Shown one piece after another: positions 1 to 9,458 of a stretch of DNA of 64,000 nucleotides. The position numbers and the translations under genes are program-made. A model generated the notes under the pieces. The model ran no database searches, was not told where the DNA came from, and saw nothing but the letters and a program-made list of their open reading frames with translations. Each line of letters starts with the position of its first letter. Positions within the stretch are counted from its first letter, which is position 1. This stretch comes from Kitagawia praeruptora (Eukaryota; Streptophyta; Magnoliopsida; Apiales; Apiaceae). Location of the stretch: contig CM075345.1 in the NCBI GenBank assembly GCA_037693485.1, forward strand, positions 81,846,001 to 81,910,000, read 5' to 3'.

Positions 1-753
1 GACTTAATGGATTGTGCCTCTGCAAAAACACCTATGGCCACTGCAACTAAGCTTGAGTTGAATACTAAGGAAAAATCTGTGGACATCTCAAGCTATAGAG
101 GCATGGTAGGCTCACTTCTATATCTAACAGCTAGTAGACCTGATATAATGTTCTCCACATGTCTTTGTGCTAGATTTCAAGCTGACCCTAGAGAGTCTCA
201 CTTGATTGCTATTAAGAGAATTTTCAGGTATCTCAAGGGAACACCAAACCTTGGCATTTGGTACCCAAGAGATTCTGGCTTTGATCTAATTGGCTATTCA
301 GATGCAGACTATGCAGGTTGCAGAATTGATAGGAAAAGTACTACAGGCTCCTGTCAGTTTCTAGGGAATAGGCTTGTGTCATGGTTCAGTAAGAAACAGA
401 ACTCAGTCTCCACTTCTACAGCCGAAGCTGAGTACATTGCAGCTGGAAGTTGTTGTGCACAGATTCTTTGGATGAGGAATCAACTTATTGACTATGGTCT
501 AAAAGTTGAGAAGATTCCAATTTTCTGTGACAACACTAGTGCTATTGCCATCACAGAAAATCCAGTGCAACATTCGAGAACCAAGCATATTGACATCAAA
601 TACCATTTCATCAGAGAGCATGTGATGAATGGTACAGTAGAAATGCACTTTGTGCCAAGTGAAATGCAGCTTGCAGATATCTTCACCAAGCCTCTTGATG
701 AATCCTCATTCACAAGATTGGTAGGTGAACTAGGTATGCTTAATTTTTCATAA
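1..753 (+). CDS. Ty1/copia (Sirevirus-type) pol, C-terminal end: RT tail and RNase H
   Basis: This is the 3' end of a copia polyprotein that is open from base 1, so its start lies outside the window. From the first Met, residues 1-80 are the end of the reverse transcriptase (SRPDIMFS, RIFRYLKGT). The RNase H domain follows with its acidic residues visible in YSDADYAG (D99), TAEAEYIA (E142) and FCDNTSA (D175), then the usual HSRTKHIDIKYHFIR and DIFTKPL blocks. Copia RNase H removes the RNA strand during reverse transcription. No lesion is seen in this part. A further long reading frame between pol and the 3' LTR places the element with the env-like Sireviruses (Agrovirus group), from established knowledge of plant copia lineages. 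Confidence 0.95.
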   Translation, partial: DLMDCASAKTPMATATKLELNTKEKSVDISSYRGMVGSLLYLTASRPDIMFSTCLCARFQADPRESHLIAIKRIFRYLKGTPNLGIWYPRDSGFDLIGYSDADYAGCRIDRKSTTGSCQFLGNRLVSWFSKKQNSVSTSTAEAEYIAAGSCCAQILWMRNQLIDYGLKVEKIPIFCDNTSAIAITENPVQHSRTKHIDIKYHFIREHVMNGTVEMHFVPSEMQLADIFTKPLDESSFTRLVGELGMLNFS

Positions 754-1263
754 TTCCTAGTGGTATCTAATAATACTGTATTGCAGCTAGAAATGTGTTT
801 TGATTTACTTGAGAATTAAAAACTCTCAGAATAACTCTTAGCAGAAATTTTGTCTAAGGCAAAATTTGCTTATCAACGGATATCCTTTTATCCGTTGGTA
901 GTGTAAACACATTACTAGATTTTCGTATGTCAACGGATAACAGGTTGTCCACGTCATCGATGGATAAACTGTTTTCTCAACCATCCAATCTTTATCCGTT
1001 GATATACATATACTTTTTATATAGCCGTTGATAAACGTGTATAATTAGTCACGGCTGTACTTCTTTTCTTTTTATTTATTGTCTGACAGTTACTTTTGAC
1101 CAATGGGGTAATTACTCTTAATTATTTCATTTTTAATTCTTGGAATATATAAAAGGCTGTTTTGTATTCTCACATTTCACCTTTATTCATTTTCAAGAGT
1201 CTCATTAGTTAACTGCATCTTCTTCACTAAATCTCTCTCTGCAACAAAAGCTCAAACACTCCA
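754..1263 (+). promoter_or_regulatory. Pol to env-like spacer with promoter-like architecture
   Basis: This 510-bp non-coding spacer holds TCAACGGATA or TATCCGTTGA motifs at 873-882, 889-898 (last base differs), 930-939 and 993-1002. A CCAAT-like box lies near 1100. A TATA element, CTTGGAATATATAA, lies at 1139-1152 about 110 bp before the next ATG. The same 14-mer and the same decamers occur in the 3' LTR (5997-6306 and 6586-6599). I infer an internal promoter for the downstream reading frame; this is not proven. Confidence 0.55.
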
Positions 1264-2439
1264 ATGGCGCCTATTGTTAAGATGATGTCTTCCACCGGGT
1301 TTACCTATGAGAAGAACAATTTCGCGGCCTTTGTTGATACTGTGAACGCTCCAGAAGCATATCACACCATGATGAATTTCGTGAAGAAATGCAAACTGTC
1401 ACATGCTATGACTGCCACCGCTCCTCTAATCCATGAGGTTATCGAAGAGATGTGGGCATCTGCTGAGTACAATGGCACAGACGGTACACTTGCTTTTTCT
1501 TTAAAGGGTAAAAATTATGTAGTTAATTCTGATGTGTTAACTGCTTGTTTAAAATTGCCTGAGAATAACTGTCTGAAGGAACCCAGTAATGCTGAAATTG
1601 TTACCATGCTTAATTCCATAAATTATACCCTTAGTACTGAGAACTTAGGGAAAATTGTTAGGAAAGGTATGGTTAAGGAATGGAGTTATCTTTGTGATGC
1701 CTTCATTAAAACTTTTTCTGGCAAGATTAGTAACTTTGATGCTGTTACCAACTCCATGCTAATTATGCTTTGTATGCTTTTAACTGATAAATTTTATAAT
1801 TTTGGCACACTAGTCATGTATGAGATAGCAGCTAAATTAGGTAAAAAGGAAACTAGGGGCAAGAATGTTTATTTTGCTAGATTTTTAATGCTCCTAGCAC
1901 TGCATGTATCTGAGAATGAGCTATCCATTGCTAACCCGGATAGCAAGTTCAATTGTTTTGTTCAGGAGAAGAGAGTCTTAAGTGATTTGATTCGAATGAA
2001 CCTAAATGCAGAAGTACAATTGGTATATCTACCAATTATTCAGGTAACTGTTTCCAACCCTGAACTTCCTATCTCCAACCCCCAAATTTCTTTGCCTTCT
2101 AGTGTCACAATGGAGTCTGTGACTGTGACCAAACAGGCTCCTACCAAAGTGACCAAATCCAAAGTTCCTAAACCACAATCTAAAAGACAAACCTCAGGTG
2201 TCTCTCAAAAGGCATCTGTTGCAAAAACTACCAAAGCTCTTGAGGGGAGTGTGAAGGTGGTAGTGAGTGGTGAGGGACAGGGTGAACATCAAAGAAGCCC
2301 TAAGGATAAGGAAGGTAAGGCAAGTGCACCCAACATTTCAGTCTCTCAAAAGACTGTTAATGAACCTACAAGCCAATTTCTAGTTACATCCTCTCAACAG
2401 GGTGTGACTACTAATTTGAGTTCCATTTCAGGAACATAG
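1264..2439 (+). CDS. Sirevirus env-like region, part 1 (391 aa, ends at a stop)
   Basis: This is the first ORF downstream of pol, starting MAPIVKMM. Residues 1 to about 260 look globular with hydrophobic helices (for example around SMLIMLCMLLTDKFYNF). From about residue 270 it is Ser/Thr/Lys-rich and low complexity. It ends at a TAG at 2437-2439, but the same frame stays open beyond the stop up to 3258, so the stop looks like a single inactivating or readthrough lesion in a longer ORF. Position after pol and before the polypurine tract is that of the env-like gene of Sireviruses. I see no clear signal peptide or typical envelope motif, so a function in entry is not supported. It could equally be an accessory structural protein. 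Confidence 0.7.
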   Translation: MAPIVKMMSSTGFTYEKNNFAAFVDTVNAPEAYHTMMNFVKKCKLSHAMTATAPLIHEVIEEMWASAEYNGTDGTLAFSLKGKNYVVNSDVLTACLKLPENNCLKEPSNAEIVTMLNSINYTLSTENLGKIVRKGMVKEWSYLCDAFIKTFSGKISNFDAVTNSMLIMLCMLLTDKFYNFGTLVMYEIAAKLGKKETRGKNVYFARFLMLLALHVSENELSIANPDSKFNCFVQEKRVLSDLIRMNLNAEVQLVYLPIIQVTVSNPELPISNPQISLPSSVTMESVTVTKQAPTKVTKSKVPKPQSKRQTSGVSQKASVAKTTKALEGSVKVVVSGEGQGEHQRSPKDKEGKASAPNISVSQKTVNEPTSQFLVTSSQQGVTTNLSSISGT

Positions 2440-3258
2440 CACAAAAGGGCAAGGGACACAGATAGCTCTCCCTCAAAAACCTATGGTAGAAGGGTAAAAT
2501 CCAAAACCATTGGGGAATCACAGGGTGCACACACTGTACAGCAAACTGTACCTTCTCAAATTCAGTTTGATGTGACTTCAATAAATGTGGAGTCACAGCC
2601 CCTTGATCTTAACCTTCAAATCGATACACATTTTGATCCACCATCACCAACTCCATCTCTGGATGTGGATATGATATCTACATCAATTCCTGATTCTCCA
2701 TCTTTAAAATTCATGGAGAAGCCCCACTCAACAATTGGTGGTCATCCTCTTTTAGATGATTTGTTGGGCCATCAATCTTCCATTCCTGAATTCACAACAC
2801 TATCTGTGGCCTCTTCCTTAAAATCAATCACCACAGATTCCGTGTTGGTTTTCACTTCAACGGATACTCGTTTACCTTCATCAACGGATATCCTTCATCC
2901 GTTGACAAGTGTTTCTTCATCAACGGATATGTCTTCAACTAACTATCCGTTGACAGCAATAACTACTACATCAACGGATACTCCTTATCCGTTGACAACT
3001 CTCTCTACCACTGCAAAATGTGACATTCCTATGTCAACTGTGGAGGAGTTTGTAGTAATTAAAACACTTTTAGGAATGAGGGAAGGGAGTGAGAGGCTGC
3101 CTTGTGAGCAGGCAAAAGGAGAGAAAATCAATGAGAGGCTGACAATTTCTTCCGGTCAGGCAAAAGGAGAGCTAGAGAGTTCCACCTTAGTAGGTGAAGG
3201 TGAGGGTGTGAGAGGTGTGAGCCAGGGGGAGCCCCTGATGCAAGAAAAGAGAGATTAG
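2440..3258 (+). pseudogene. Sirevirus env-like region, part 2 (same frame after the stop)
   Basis: The frame of part 1 continues open from 2440 to a TAG at 3256-3258; the first internal Met is at 2572. The product is low complexity (Ser, Thr, Pro rich) with no recognisable fold. Its middle is built partly from the element's own regulatory decamer motifs (2857-2995). Between 3239 and 3256 the coding signal passes to the +1 frame of part 3, so a one-base indel separates them. Confidence 0.6.
2857..2995 (+). repeat. TCAACGGATA/TATCCGTTGA motif array inside the reading frame
   Basis: Seven decamers lie in 139 bp: forward copies at 2857, 2881, 2920 and 2971, and reverse-complement copies at 2896 (CATCCGTTGA), 2944 and 2986. 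Neighbours are arranged as inverted pairs able to form short hairpins. They are the motifs of the spacer and of the LTR, here translated as part of the env-like region. Confidence 0.85.
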
Positions 3259-5746
3259 AGAAGGGACTACAGGAGAAATAAGGCAGGAAGAATCAGTCAT
3301 TGCAAGTGAGTTAATGGAGGTTAATGAAGCTTCCAAAGAGATGGAATTTAGACAAGAATATCAGTCAGTTATTGACTCCATCTCTTTGGATCCTGAAACC
3401 TTTACTCATCCTGTTTCTGCCTATCAAGTCATGGCACAGCAGGGCAATGTGGAGGTAGAGGAGGCAATGCACCTAGTGCACACCTCAGAATCTCTTCAAA
3501 GAGCAAAAGAAGCTTTACAAACCCTGTCTCCAAATGCTGGAAGTGAAGAGTTTGGCAGTTATGACAGTCAAAGTTCAGATGGTGAAGACATAAATGAAGA
3601 TGAAACTCCAGGATGGATGTTTTCCAATGCCACTGAACTTGGGCATCTCAATGTGGAAATCATGAAGCAATACCAATCTGCTAAGGCTGAGCACCAAACT
3701 GCAGAACCACAGAGAAAGACTGTTCTTGAGCAAGTAATGGCCTCCCTGAAATTACAAAAGATGCAATCTGTTATTCAAAGAACACAGCAAGAGGAGGTCC
3801 AGTCTGCAATTAGAGATATGAAAATAGCACTAGATGCCAGGATTGAGGCACTAGCTCCTACTACCACTCAGAAGGTGCTTTCTAGCAAACTTCTCAAAGA
3901 AGATAGCCTGGCTAAGTCTGTTCAGCTTCTTTCCTCAAGGGTGGATAGTATGGAATCTCAATTGCACACCATCATTGCCAATCAAACAAAACAAACTCAA
4001 CTACTGGAAATGCTACTTGCAGCTTCAACCCCAACCCTTGATGCTAACAAAAAGGGGGAGAAAATGGGAACAAGCACAGAAGAGGCTGCAACATCTACTG
4101 GCCAATTTCAAGCTACCAGTAGTGAGATAGCACATATTGAGGGGGAGCAACAGCCAATTGTAGTGGTCAATCCAACAGAGTTTGAGATAAAGGCTTCCCC
4201 TGTGAAGAAACAAGTGGCTTTGCCTGAGATTCAAAGATTAGAAGACATCTCAGATGGTGAAAGGCAAGCCAGGATAGAAGCTTTGGAAAAGATAAACAAG
4301 GAGGCTAATGACAGAATTCTAAGGACAGAGAGGATGATCAATGAATCAATTGCATCAACTCTGTTCCTTAATGCTCAATCTTCTGCTCCAACAATATCAA
4401 CCACAATCATGAAGGTGCTCACTCCAAGGGTTGTGGCTCCTACATTCTATGATGCTGAGCCATCATTTGTCAAAGAATTTGAACCAGCTATCAAAGCCAG
4501 AGCCTACTCACCACCAAAGGAAAATGGGAAGAACAAGCTTCAATTGGACTACCCATTTCCCAAGAATGATGAAGTAAAGCTAATGGGAAAAACAATTATG
4601 GAGTTCAAAGTTCAGACAAATAAGAGTGTAAGAGATTGGATGGCTGTAATCATGAGGAATGGAAAAGTATTAAATATATCCAACAGTCATCCTAGATTTG
4701 TGGAAGCTAAAAGAGAAGAAGTCTCTAGAATCCAAAGGGAAGCCCATCCAAGTACAGAAAATCAACATGAAAACTCAGAAGAGAAGCAAGCCAGGCTAGC
4801 TCAAGAGTTAATGGATGAGGTAGAGGTTGAAATGAAGGAACCTGAGGAAGTTCCCAAAATCAAACCTAGAAGAAGGAAAGCTAAAACCAAGAGGGTTCTT
4901 TCTCCAGAACCCTCTCCAGAAAAAGAAACAATTGGTTCACCAGTACCTATGTCTGCAATAGTAATCGACCCAACTGTAAACTTTCATGGTGACCCCATAA
5001 GGCCTAAAGAGGAACCAGTGAATTTTGATTCAATTGAAGTTCCTTCATTCTTGCTAAATCCAAAACAGAAGAAAAGGGCTCCAAAGAAGCAACTTTCAAA
5101 GGGACCAGTTCAAGTTGCTAGGGTACCTGCCATTGTCAAACAACCAATCTTGGAAAACAAAGAAGACTTTATCTATCAGGCAGAAATTGAAGAATACTCT
5201 GACATGAATCTATATTTGGATGAATTGTCAGAAGTAAGAGGAATTGACAAGTACAAGAATCAGCCTGAGAGATTAGTGTTTGTCTACAAGGGAGGAAGTC
5301 AGAGGACATGGCCACTAAAGAAGGTTCTTGGAGAAAATTATCATACATTGACCAGAGTGTTCTCAGCTTTCAAGAGACACACAGGGTTCTCTGAGATAGC
5401 CAGAAGGGAGATAATTAGCAGAATAGAAGAAATAAGGAGAGAATGGAACTCACCCTCAAGTCTACCAAAGAAAATGAAGATCCCTTATAATGGACAGAAA
5501 ATCCACATTCAACCCTTTTGGATGATGGAGTTCAGGGATGATGAGGGCACTAGGAGATTCTTCAGGTTAGAAGACCAACTGTCAAAGGCTAGTTCTGACT
5601 ACCTGAGATGGTTACAACTAAAGCTAAATCCAAAGGTTGTTGAAGAAGATACCTTCTATAGGCAACTTCAAGTGCAAATTGAGTCCAACTCTGCCAAGGA
5701 AGGAAAGTCAAGGGTGCAGCCAACCAGAGAGAGGAAACCTCATTAA
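3239..5746 (+). CDS. Sirevirus env-like region, part 3 (coiled-coil, 810 aa from Met)
   Basis: The frame is open from 3239, with the first ATG at 3314. Residues about 120-240 are heptad-rich and probably coiled coil (KLQKMQSVIQRTQQEEVQ and SSRVDSMESQLHTI). About residues 310-350 form a second helical stretch. A basic Pro-rich linker follows (residues about 500-610). A conserved-looking globular end contains YSDMNLYLDEL, RLVFVYKGG and EIISRIEEIRREW. It stops 165 bp before the polypurine tract. A coiled coil in this position is known from SIRE1-type env-like proteins; the role is unknown. There is no internal lesion after 3239. Parts 1-3 together span about 1,494 codons, interrupted by one stop and one frameshift. 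Confidence 0.65.
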   Translation, partial: CKKREIREGTTGEIRQEESVIASELMEVNEASKEMEFRQEYQSVIDSISLDPETFTHPVSAYQVMAQQGNVEVEEAMHLVHTSESLQRAKEALQTLSPNAGSEEFGSYDSQSSDGEDINEDETPGWMFSNATELGHLNVEIMKQYQSAKAEHQTAEPQRKTVLEQVMASLKLQKMQSVIQRTQQEEVQSAIRDMKIALDARIEALAPTTTQKVLSSKLLKEDSLAKSVQLLSSRVDSMESQLHTIIANQTKQTQLLEMLLAASTPTLDANKKGEKMGTSTEEAATSTGQFQATSSEIAHIEGEQQPIVVVNPTEFEIKASPVKKQVALPEIQRLEDISDGERQARIEALEKINKEANDRILRTERMINESIASTLFLNAQSSAPTISTTIMKVLTPRVVAPTFYDAEPSFVKEFEPAIKARAYSPPKENGKNKLQLDYPFPKNDEVKLMGKTIMEFKVQTNKSVRDWMAVIMRNGKVLNISNSHPRFVEAKREEVSRIQREAHPSTENQHENSEEKQARLAQELMDEVEVEMKEPEEVPKIKPRRRKAKTKRVLSPEPSPEKETIGSPVPMSAIVIDPTVNFHGDPIRPKEEPVNFDSIEVPSFLLNPKQKKRAPKKQLSKGPVQVARVPAIVKQPILENKEDFIYQAEIEEYSDMNLYLDELSEVRGIDKYKNQPERLVFVYKGGSQRTWPLKKVLGENYHTLTRVFSAFKRHTGFSEIARREIISRIEEIRREWNSPSSLPKKMKIPYNGQKIHIQPFWMMEFRDDEGTRRFFRLEDQLSKASSDYLRWLQLKLNPKVVEEDTFYRQLQVQIESNSAKEGKSRVQPTRERKPH

Positions 5747-5910
5747 TCTGCTCAATCTAAAGGAGCACATCTCTGATAAGTTTCTTAAAGCTTTCTGTTT
5801 TTAATTTTTGTAGCTTAATACAATGTTTGCATACTGAAGTGTGTATATATCGTTAGGAATGTTTTGTTATCATCAAGGTTCTGAATTTATGCTTTATAGC
5901 CATCAAGTAT

Positions 5911-5923
5911 AAATTGGGGGAGA
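5911..5923 (+). other. Polypurine tract of the Sirevirus
   Basis: AAATTGGGGGAGA lies directly before the LTR start TGTTAG at 5925. This is the plus-strand priming site typical of copia elements. Confidence 0.85.
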
Positions 5924-5996
5924 TTGTTAGGAATATGTTGTAGTTGATGATAACTTAACATTCAAGCAAAATTGTATAAGTCAAGTTTTGTAACTG

Positions 5997-6306
5997 TCAA
6001 CGGATAAGACCTTATAACTCTATCCGTTGACAGGTAGCTCATCAACGGATGAGGTTTTGTAGCATACTGCAATATCTCTATTTATCAGTTGATAGTGTCT
6101 TTATTCAGAGTCATGTTGACCATCAATGGATAGGCAGAATAGGGTAGCCAATTGTAAATAAGCTATGCTATGTAATTCTGTCTAAGTGAAAATGTATCAA
6201 CGGATGAGAACAGGGCTCTATCAACGGATACAACTCAAATCTACTCGATCAACGGATACAGCTTAAACTACCATCAACGGATAAGTAGACACAACATCAA
6301 CGGATA
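5997..6306 (+). repeat. TCAACGGATA motif array in LTR U3
   Basis: Copies lie at 5997, 6021 (reverse complement), 6042 and 6197 (both ending G), 6221, 6249, 6274 and 6297. Such multi-copy palindromic motifs in LTRs are known for Sireviruses of other plants with a different sequence. They are probably binding sites. Confidence 0.85.
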
Positions 6307-6585
6307 ATCATTGTCACTTTATCCTATGCTAGGAATTAGCAGTTGATAAGGACAGGTTTGACTGACAGATCACATGGGTTGATAGTAGGTATAAAAAGCA
6401 ATATGGCAGCCATACTTTGGAAACACAGAAGAAAGAAGCATTCCATTTACACAGTACATACAAGAAAGGTGCAGGGGACATATCTGTTCACAAGGACAAC
6501 CTTTCGGCTACATGTGGATTTGGAGTGGAGTAGCAAGTCAACTTGAATTAGATTAATATTATCTTATTCCTGTAGCACTTGTAAA

Positions 6586-6599
6586 CTTGGAATATATAA
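6586..6599 (+). promoter_or_regulatory. LTR TATA element
   Basis: CTTGGAATATATAA, the likely core promoter of the LTR, about 130 bp before the AATAAA. It is identical over 14 bases to the element at 1139-1152. Confidence 0.6.
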
Positions 6600-6726
6600 C
6601 CAAGTGTAGCAACTCTTTAGATTGTAAGAAAACATACACATTTGCTTAGGGTTTCTTGAATATCTTTAGAAGCAAAGAGTTGTAAACACAGAAGCTGTGT
6701 ACATTTGTATCACAGGGTTTTCTTCG

Positions 6727-6767
6727 AATAAAAGTCTCAGGTGGTACATTTAACCACCTGATTTTTT
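6727..6767 (+). terminator. LTR poly(A) signal and hairpin
   Basis: AATAAA at 6727-6732 is followed by a perfect 9-bp stem (TCAGGTGGT 6737-6745 with ACCACCTGA 6753-6761, 7-nt loop) and a T run. This is likely the R region or polyadenylation zone. Confidence 0.55.
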
Positions 6768-6923
6768 ATGTGTTTGTGAACCATTTCTTATTCAGCAATT
6801 ATTTCCTTATAGATTTCTGTGGTTTTTATCAGAAATTTATAATTATCAAGAATTGTATTCAACCCCCCCCTTCTACAATTATACAAGTGTGTAATCTGGG
6901 AATAACACCAACTCCCTGCAGAT

Positions 6924-9261
6924 TTGCATATTCCTAAGCTGAATGAAAATCAGGCTGGCCTAATTGATCGACCGTTCACGGAGGCTGATGTGTTTACCAC
7001 TTTAAAAAAGATGGGCAAGAACAAAAGTCCTGGTCCTGATGGTTTTTCGGTGGAGTTCTATTTGGCCACCTGGCACATTGTGGGCCCTGATGTCACAAGA
7101 GGTATTCTGTATTTCTTTGATTCCCTTGTTCTGCCTAAGATTATTAATGCTGCTTCAATTTGCCTGGTTCCAAAGCACCAAAACCCATCCCAGATGCAAC
7201 ACTTCCGCCCCATCTCTTATTGCAATGTGCTTTATAAGTGTATCTCTAAGATGATTACTGCTAGGCTCAAGGGGGTTATGCCCAGTTTGATTTCTCCAAA
7301 CCAGTCTGCTTTTGTGGCCAAAAGGTCCATTGGTGATAACATTTTTCTGGCTCTTTGCAAAGGTTACAATCGGAATTCTGGCCAGGCTAGATGTGCAATC
7401 AAACTTGACATCCACAAGGCCTTTGACTCTTTGAATTGGAGTTTTATATTCCAAGTTCTTCACAAAATGGGATTCCCTCCAAGGTTTATTTATTGGGTTA
7501 AGGTGTGTATCACCTCCACGATGTTCTCTGTAAAGCTAAATGGTAGTTTGGAGGGTTTTTTCAAGGGCAAATCGGGCTTGAGACAGGGAGACCCCATCTC
7601 TCCTTATCTTTTTGTGATGGCCATGGAAGTCTTTACAGCATGTCTAAACAAATCTATTGATGGTTCTGATTTCAAATTCTATTGGCGAACAAAGCAAGTC
7701 AACCTGCACCACATTATCTTTGCTGATGACGTTTTCCTATTCAGTCATGGTGATGAAACTTCTGTTGCTACTCTTACGGAGGGGGTTTCTATGTTCTCCA
7801 ACTGTTCTAACTTGGTTCCTAGTATTGATAAGTCAATGTGTTTTTTTTTGCGAATGTCAGAGAGAATGTGGTGGAGAATATCCTTCGGGCTACTGGCTTT
7901 CAAAGAGGCTCCCTTCCTATCACGTATCTAGGGTTGCCTCTCATTACTGGTAAACTAAATAGCAGGGACTGCTCCTCCTTGGTGGCCAAGCTTTGCAAGA
8001 GGGTGGAATCGTGGATGGTAAGATTTCTCAATTTTGCTGGCCGCTTGATGCTGATTAAAGCGATCATGGCTAGTATTGTTGGCTACTGGAGCATGTATAT
8101 CTTTCTTCCCAAGGCTATTTTAAAGAAGATCAACAGTTTGTTTTTTAAATTCCTTTGGGGAGGATTCTATAAGGAATCGGGTAGGTGTCACTACAAAGTA
8201 GGCTGGGAAGATTGTTGTAAACCTAAAAGTGAGGGGGGGTTGGGGATTAAAAACCTCTTCGAATGGAACCAGGCAGCTGTGTTACATCAGCTCTGGCGCC
8301 TGCTCCAACCCTCGACGGACTCTCTTTGGATTTCTTGGTTTCATAAGGTGCTGATTCGTAATAAGGGTTTCTGGACTGCAAAGATGCCGTACAACTGTAG
8401 TTGGATTGCAAGGAAAATTTTTAATGCTAGGCCCCAGGCGATGAACTTTCTTACTTTTGAAGTTGGAGTGAACTCTAATTTTCTTTTCTGGCATGATCCG
8501 TGGGCAAACAAAAAGCCCCTGGCTCTTGTCTCTACTTCTGTGATCTCTACGGCTGAATCATCTAGTATGGTTAGTATCGGGACGTATCTTAGCAATGGGG
8601 TGTGGCATCTCCCTCAATCAAATCACATGGATGTCATTGAAGTCAGAAATAGGGCTAGTATGGTACAACTACATGACAGGGATCGCATCACTTGGGATGG
8701 ACTCCAGCCAAAGCTTGTCAAACTGGCATCTATTTGGGCATCTATTCGTGACATGGGTCAACCTGCTGCTTGGAGCGACCTAGTGTGGAATTCTCTCAAC
8801 ATCCCAAAGTGCTCCTTTGTCACTTGGCTTGCAGTTAGAGATAGGCTGCTCACTAAGGAGCGTATGGTCCTTTTTGGCATGAATGTTGATCATGTGTGCA
8901 CTCTTTGTGGAACAGAGGTTGAGTCAATTAGTCACCTGCTCACTACTTGTCCTTTTTCCTCCCTAGTAATGAGAGTCATTCCCTTTCCACTCCATGCGGA
9001 TTGGGCTTGCTGGCAGCGGGGTGATTTCTTTAGATGTCCTCTTAATGCAAAGCTTAAGGCCATTGCGGGTACTTACCTGACGACATGTGTTTACAGTTTG
9101 TGGAAGGAGAGAAATTTCAGAAACCATAATGCTGGCCCAGGACATCCCTCTACCGTGCTCATTTCGAATGTAAAAACCTTTGTGAAGGAAAAACTTTTAC
9201 TTGTTCTTCCTTTAAAAAATGGGCCCGAGAAGACTCAACCCTTGTTCTTATGCTGTTCTAG
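6924..9261 (+). pseudogene. LINE1 ORF2, reverse transcriptase and C-terminal zinc finger
   Basis: The reverse transcriptase starts in mid-domain (KSPGPDGF, FRPISYCNVLYKCISK, GLRQGDPISPYLF). The catalytic box is HHIIFADDVFLF. A zf-RVT type finger follows, with CTLCGTEVESISHLLTTC (C-x2-C-x7-H-x4-C). The ORF2 protein nicks the target and primes reverse transcription of LINE RNA, and probably of the tail-sharing cargo RNAs. The frame shifts in a run of T at 7841-7849, joining the frame of 6924-7931 to that of 7838-9313. An extra A near 9217 changes the extreme C-terminus; by comparison with LINE2 the original stop is the TAG at 9259-9261. The endonuclease domain is upstream of the window. Confidence 0.9.
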
Positions 9262-9393
9262 TTCATTTGCTGTAGTTGTTATTCTACCAGGTCTTGTCGA
9301 CCGTGGTTTGTAGTTAGTGTGGATTGCTAGTTTATCTAGCATTATTGTTGTCTTTTCTTTGTTGTTCCGTTAGGTAGATGGTTTTCAAATCGC

Positions 9394-9458
9394 GGGGTAT
9401 GCCCCTAGAGTTGTAATCATTTTCCTATGGTATAAATTTTAATTAGCAAAAAAAAAAA
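9394..9458 (+). other. LINE-family 3' tail (reference copy)
   Basis: A GGGG-TATG-CCCC hairpin lies in the context CGCGGGGTATGCCCCTAG. It is followed after about 30 bp by GGTATAAATTTTAATTAGC and poly(A). The same arrangement recurs 17 times on both strands of the window and is the best diagnostic of the family. In other LINEs a 3' stem-loop is the recognition site of the reverse transcriptase. Confidence 0.85.

Larger units (their letters stand above)
5925..6907 (+). mobile_element. Sirevirus 3' LTR (983 bp)
   Basis: It starts TGTTAGGAAT and ends GGGAATAACA, imperfect terminal inverted repeats. The U3 part holds many decamer motifs, the TATA is at 6586-6599, the poly(A) signal AATAAA at 6727-6732, and a C-rich run lies at about 6864-6872. 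The base after the LTR belongs to LINE1, so the element is inserted in that LINE. The 5' copy is outside the window. Short ORFs inside, such as 6343-6546, are not considered genes. Confidence 0.9.
6908..9458 (+). mobile_element. LINE1: L1-type LINE, 3' half
   Basis: This is the plus-strand 3' part of an L1-type LINE, cut on its left by the Sirevirus. Its 3' end has the family tail: hairpin GGGGTATGCCCC at 9394-9405, a TTAATTAGC box and A11 at 9448-9458. It is followed at once by gypsy#1 LTR sequence that matches 22398 onwards, so it is inserted in the 5' LTR of gypsy#1. The first 279 bp of that LTR are on the far side, outside the window. LINE2 is a close relative over the shared part. Confidence 0.9.

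Noticed and set aside
2857..2995. CRISPR-like appearance of regularly spaced short palindromes
   Set aside because: Plant nuclear DNA, 10-bp motifs in both orientations with irregular spacing, the same as in the LTR; no array structure.
1264..5746. True retroviral envelope function for the env-like region
   Set aside because: No signal peptide, cleavage site or fusion-peptide-like sequence could be identified; the label is kept only for its position and coiled coil.
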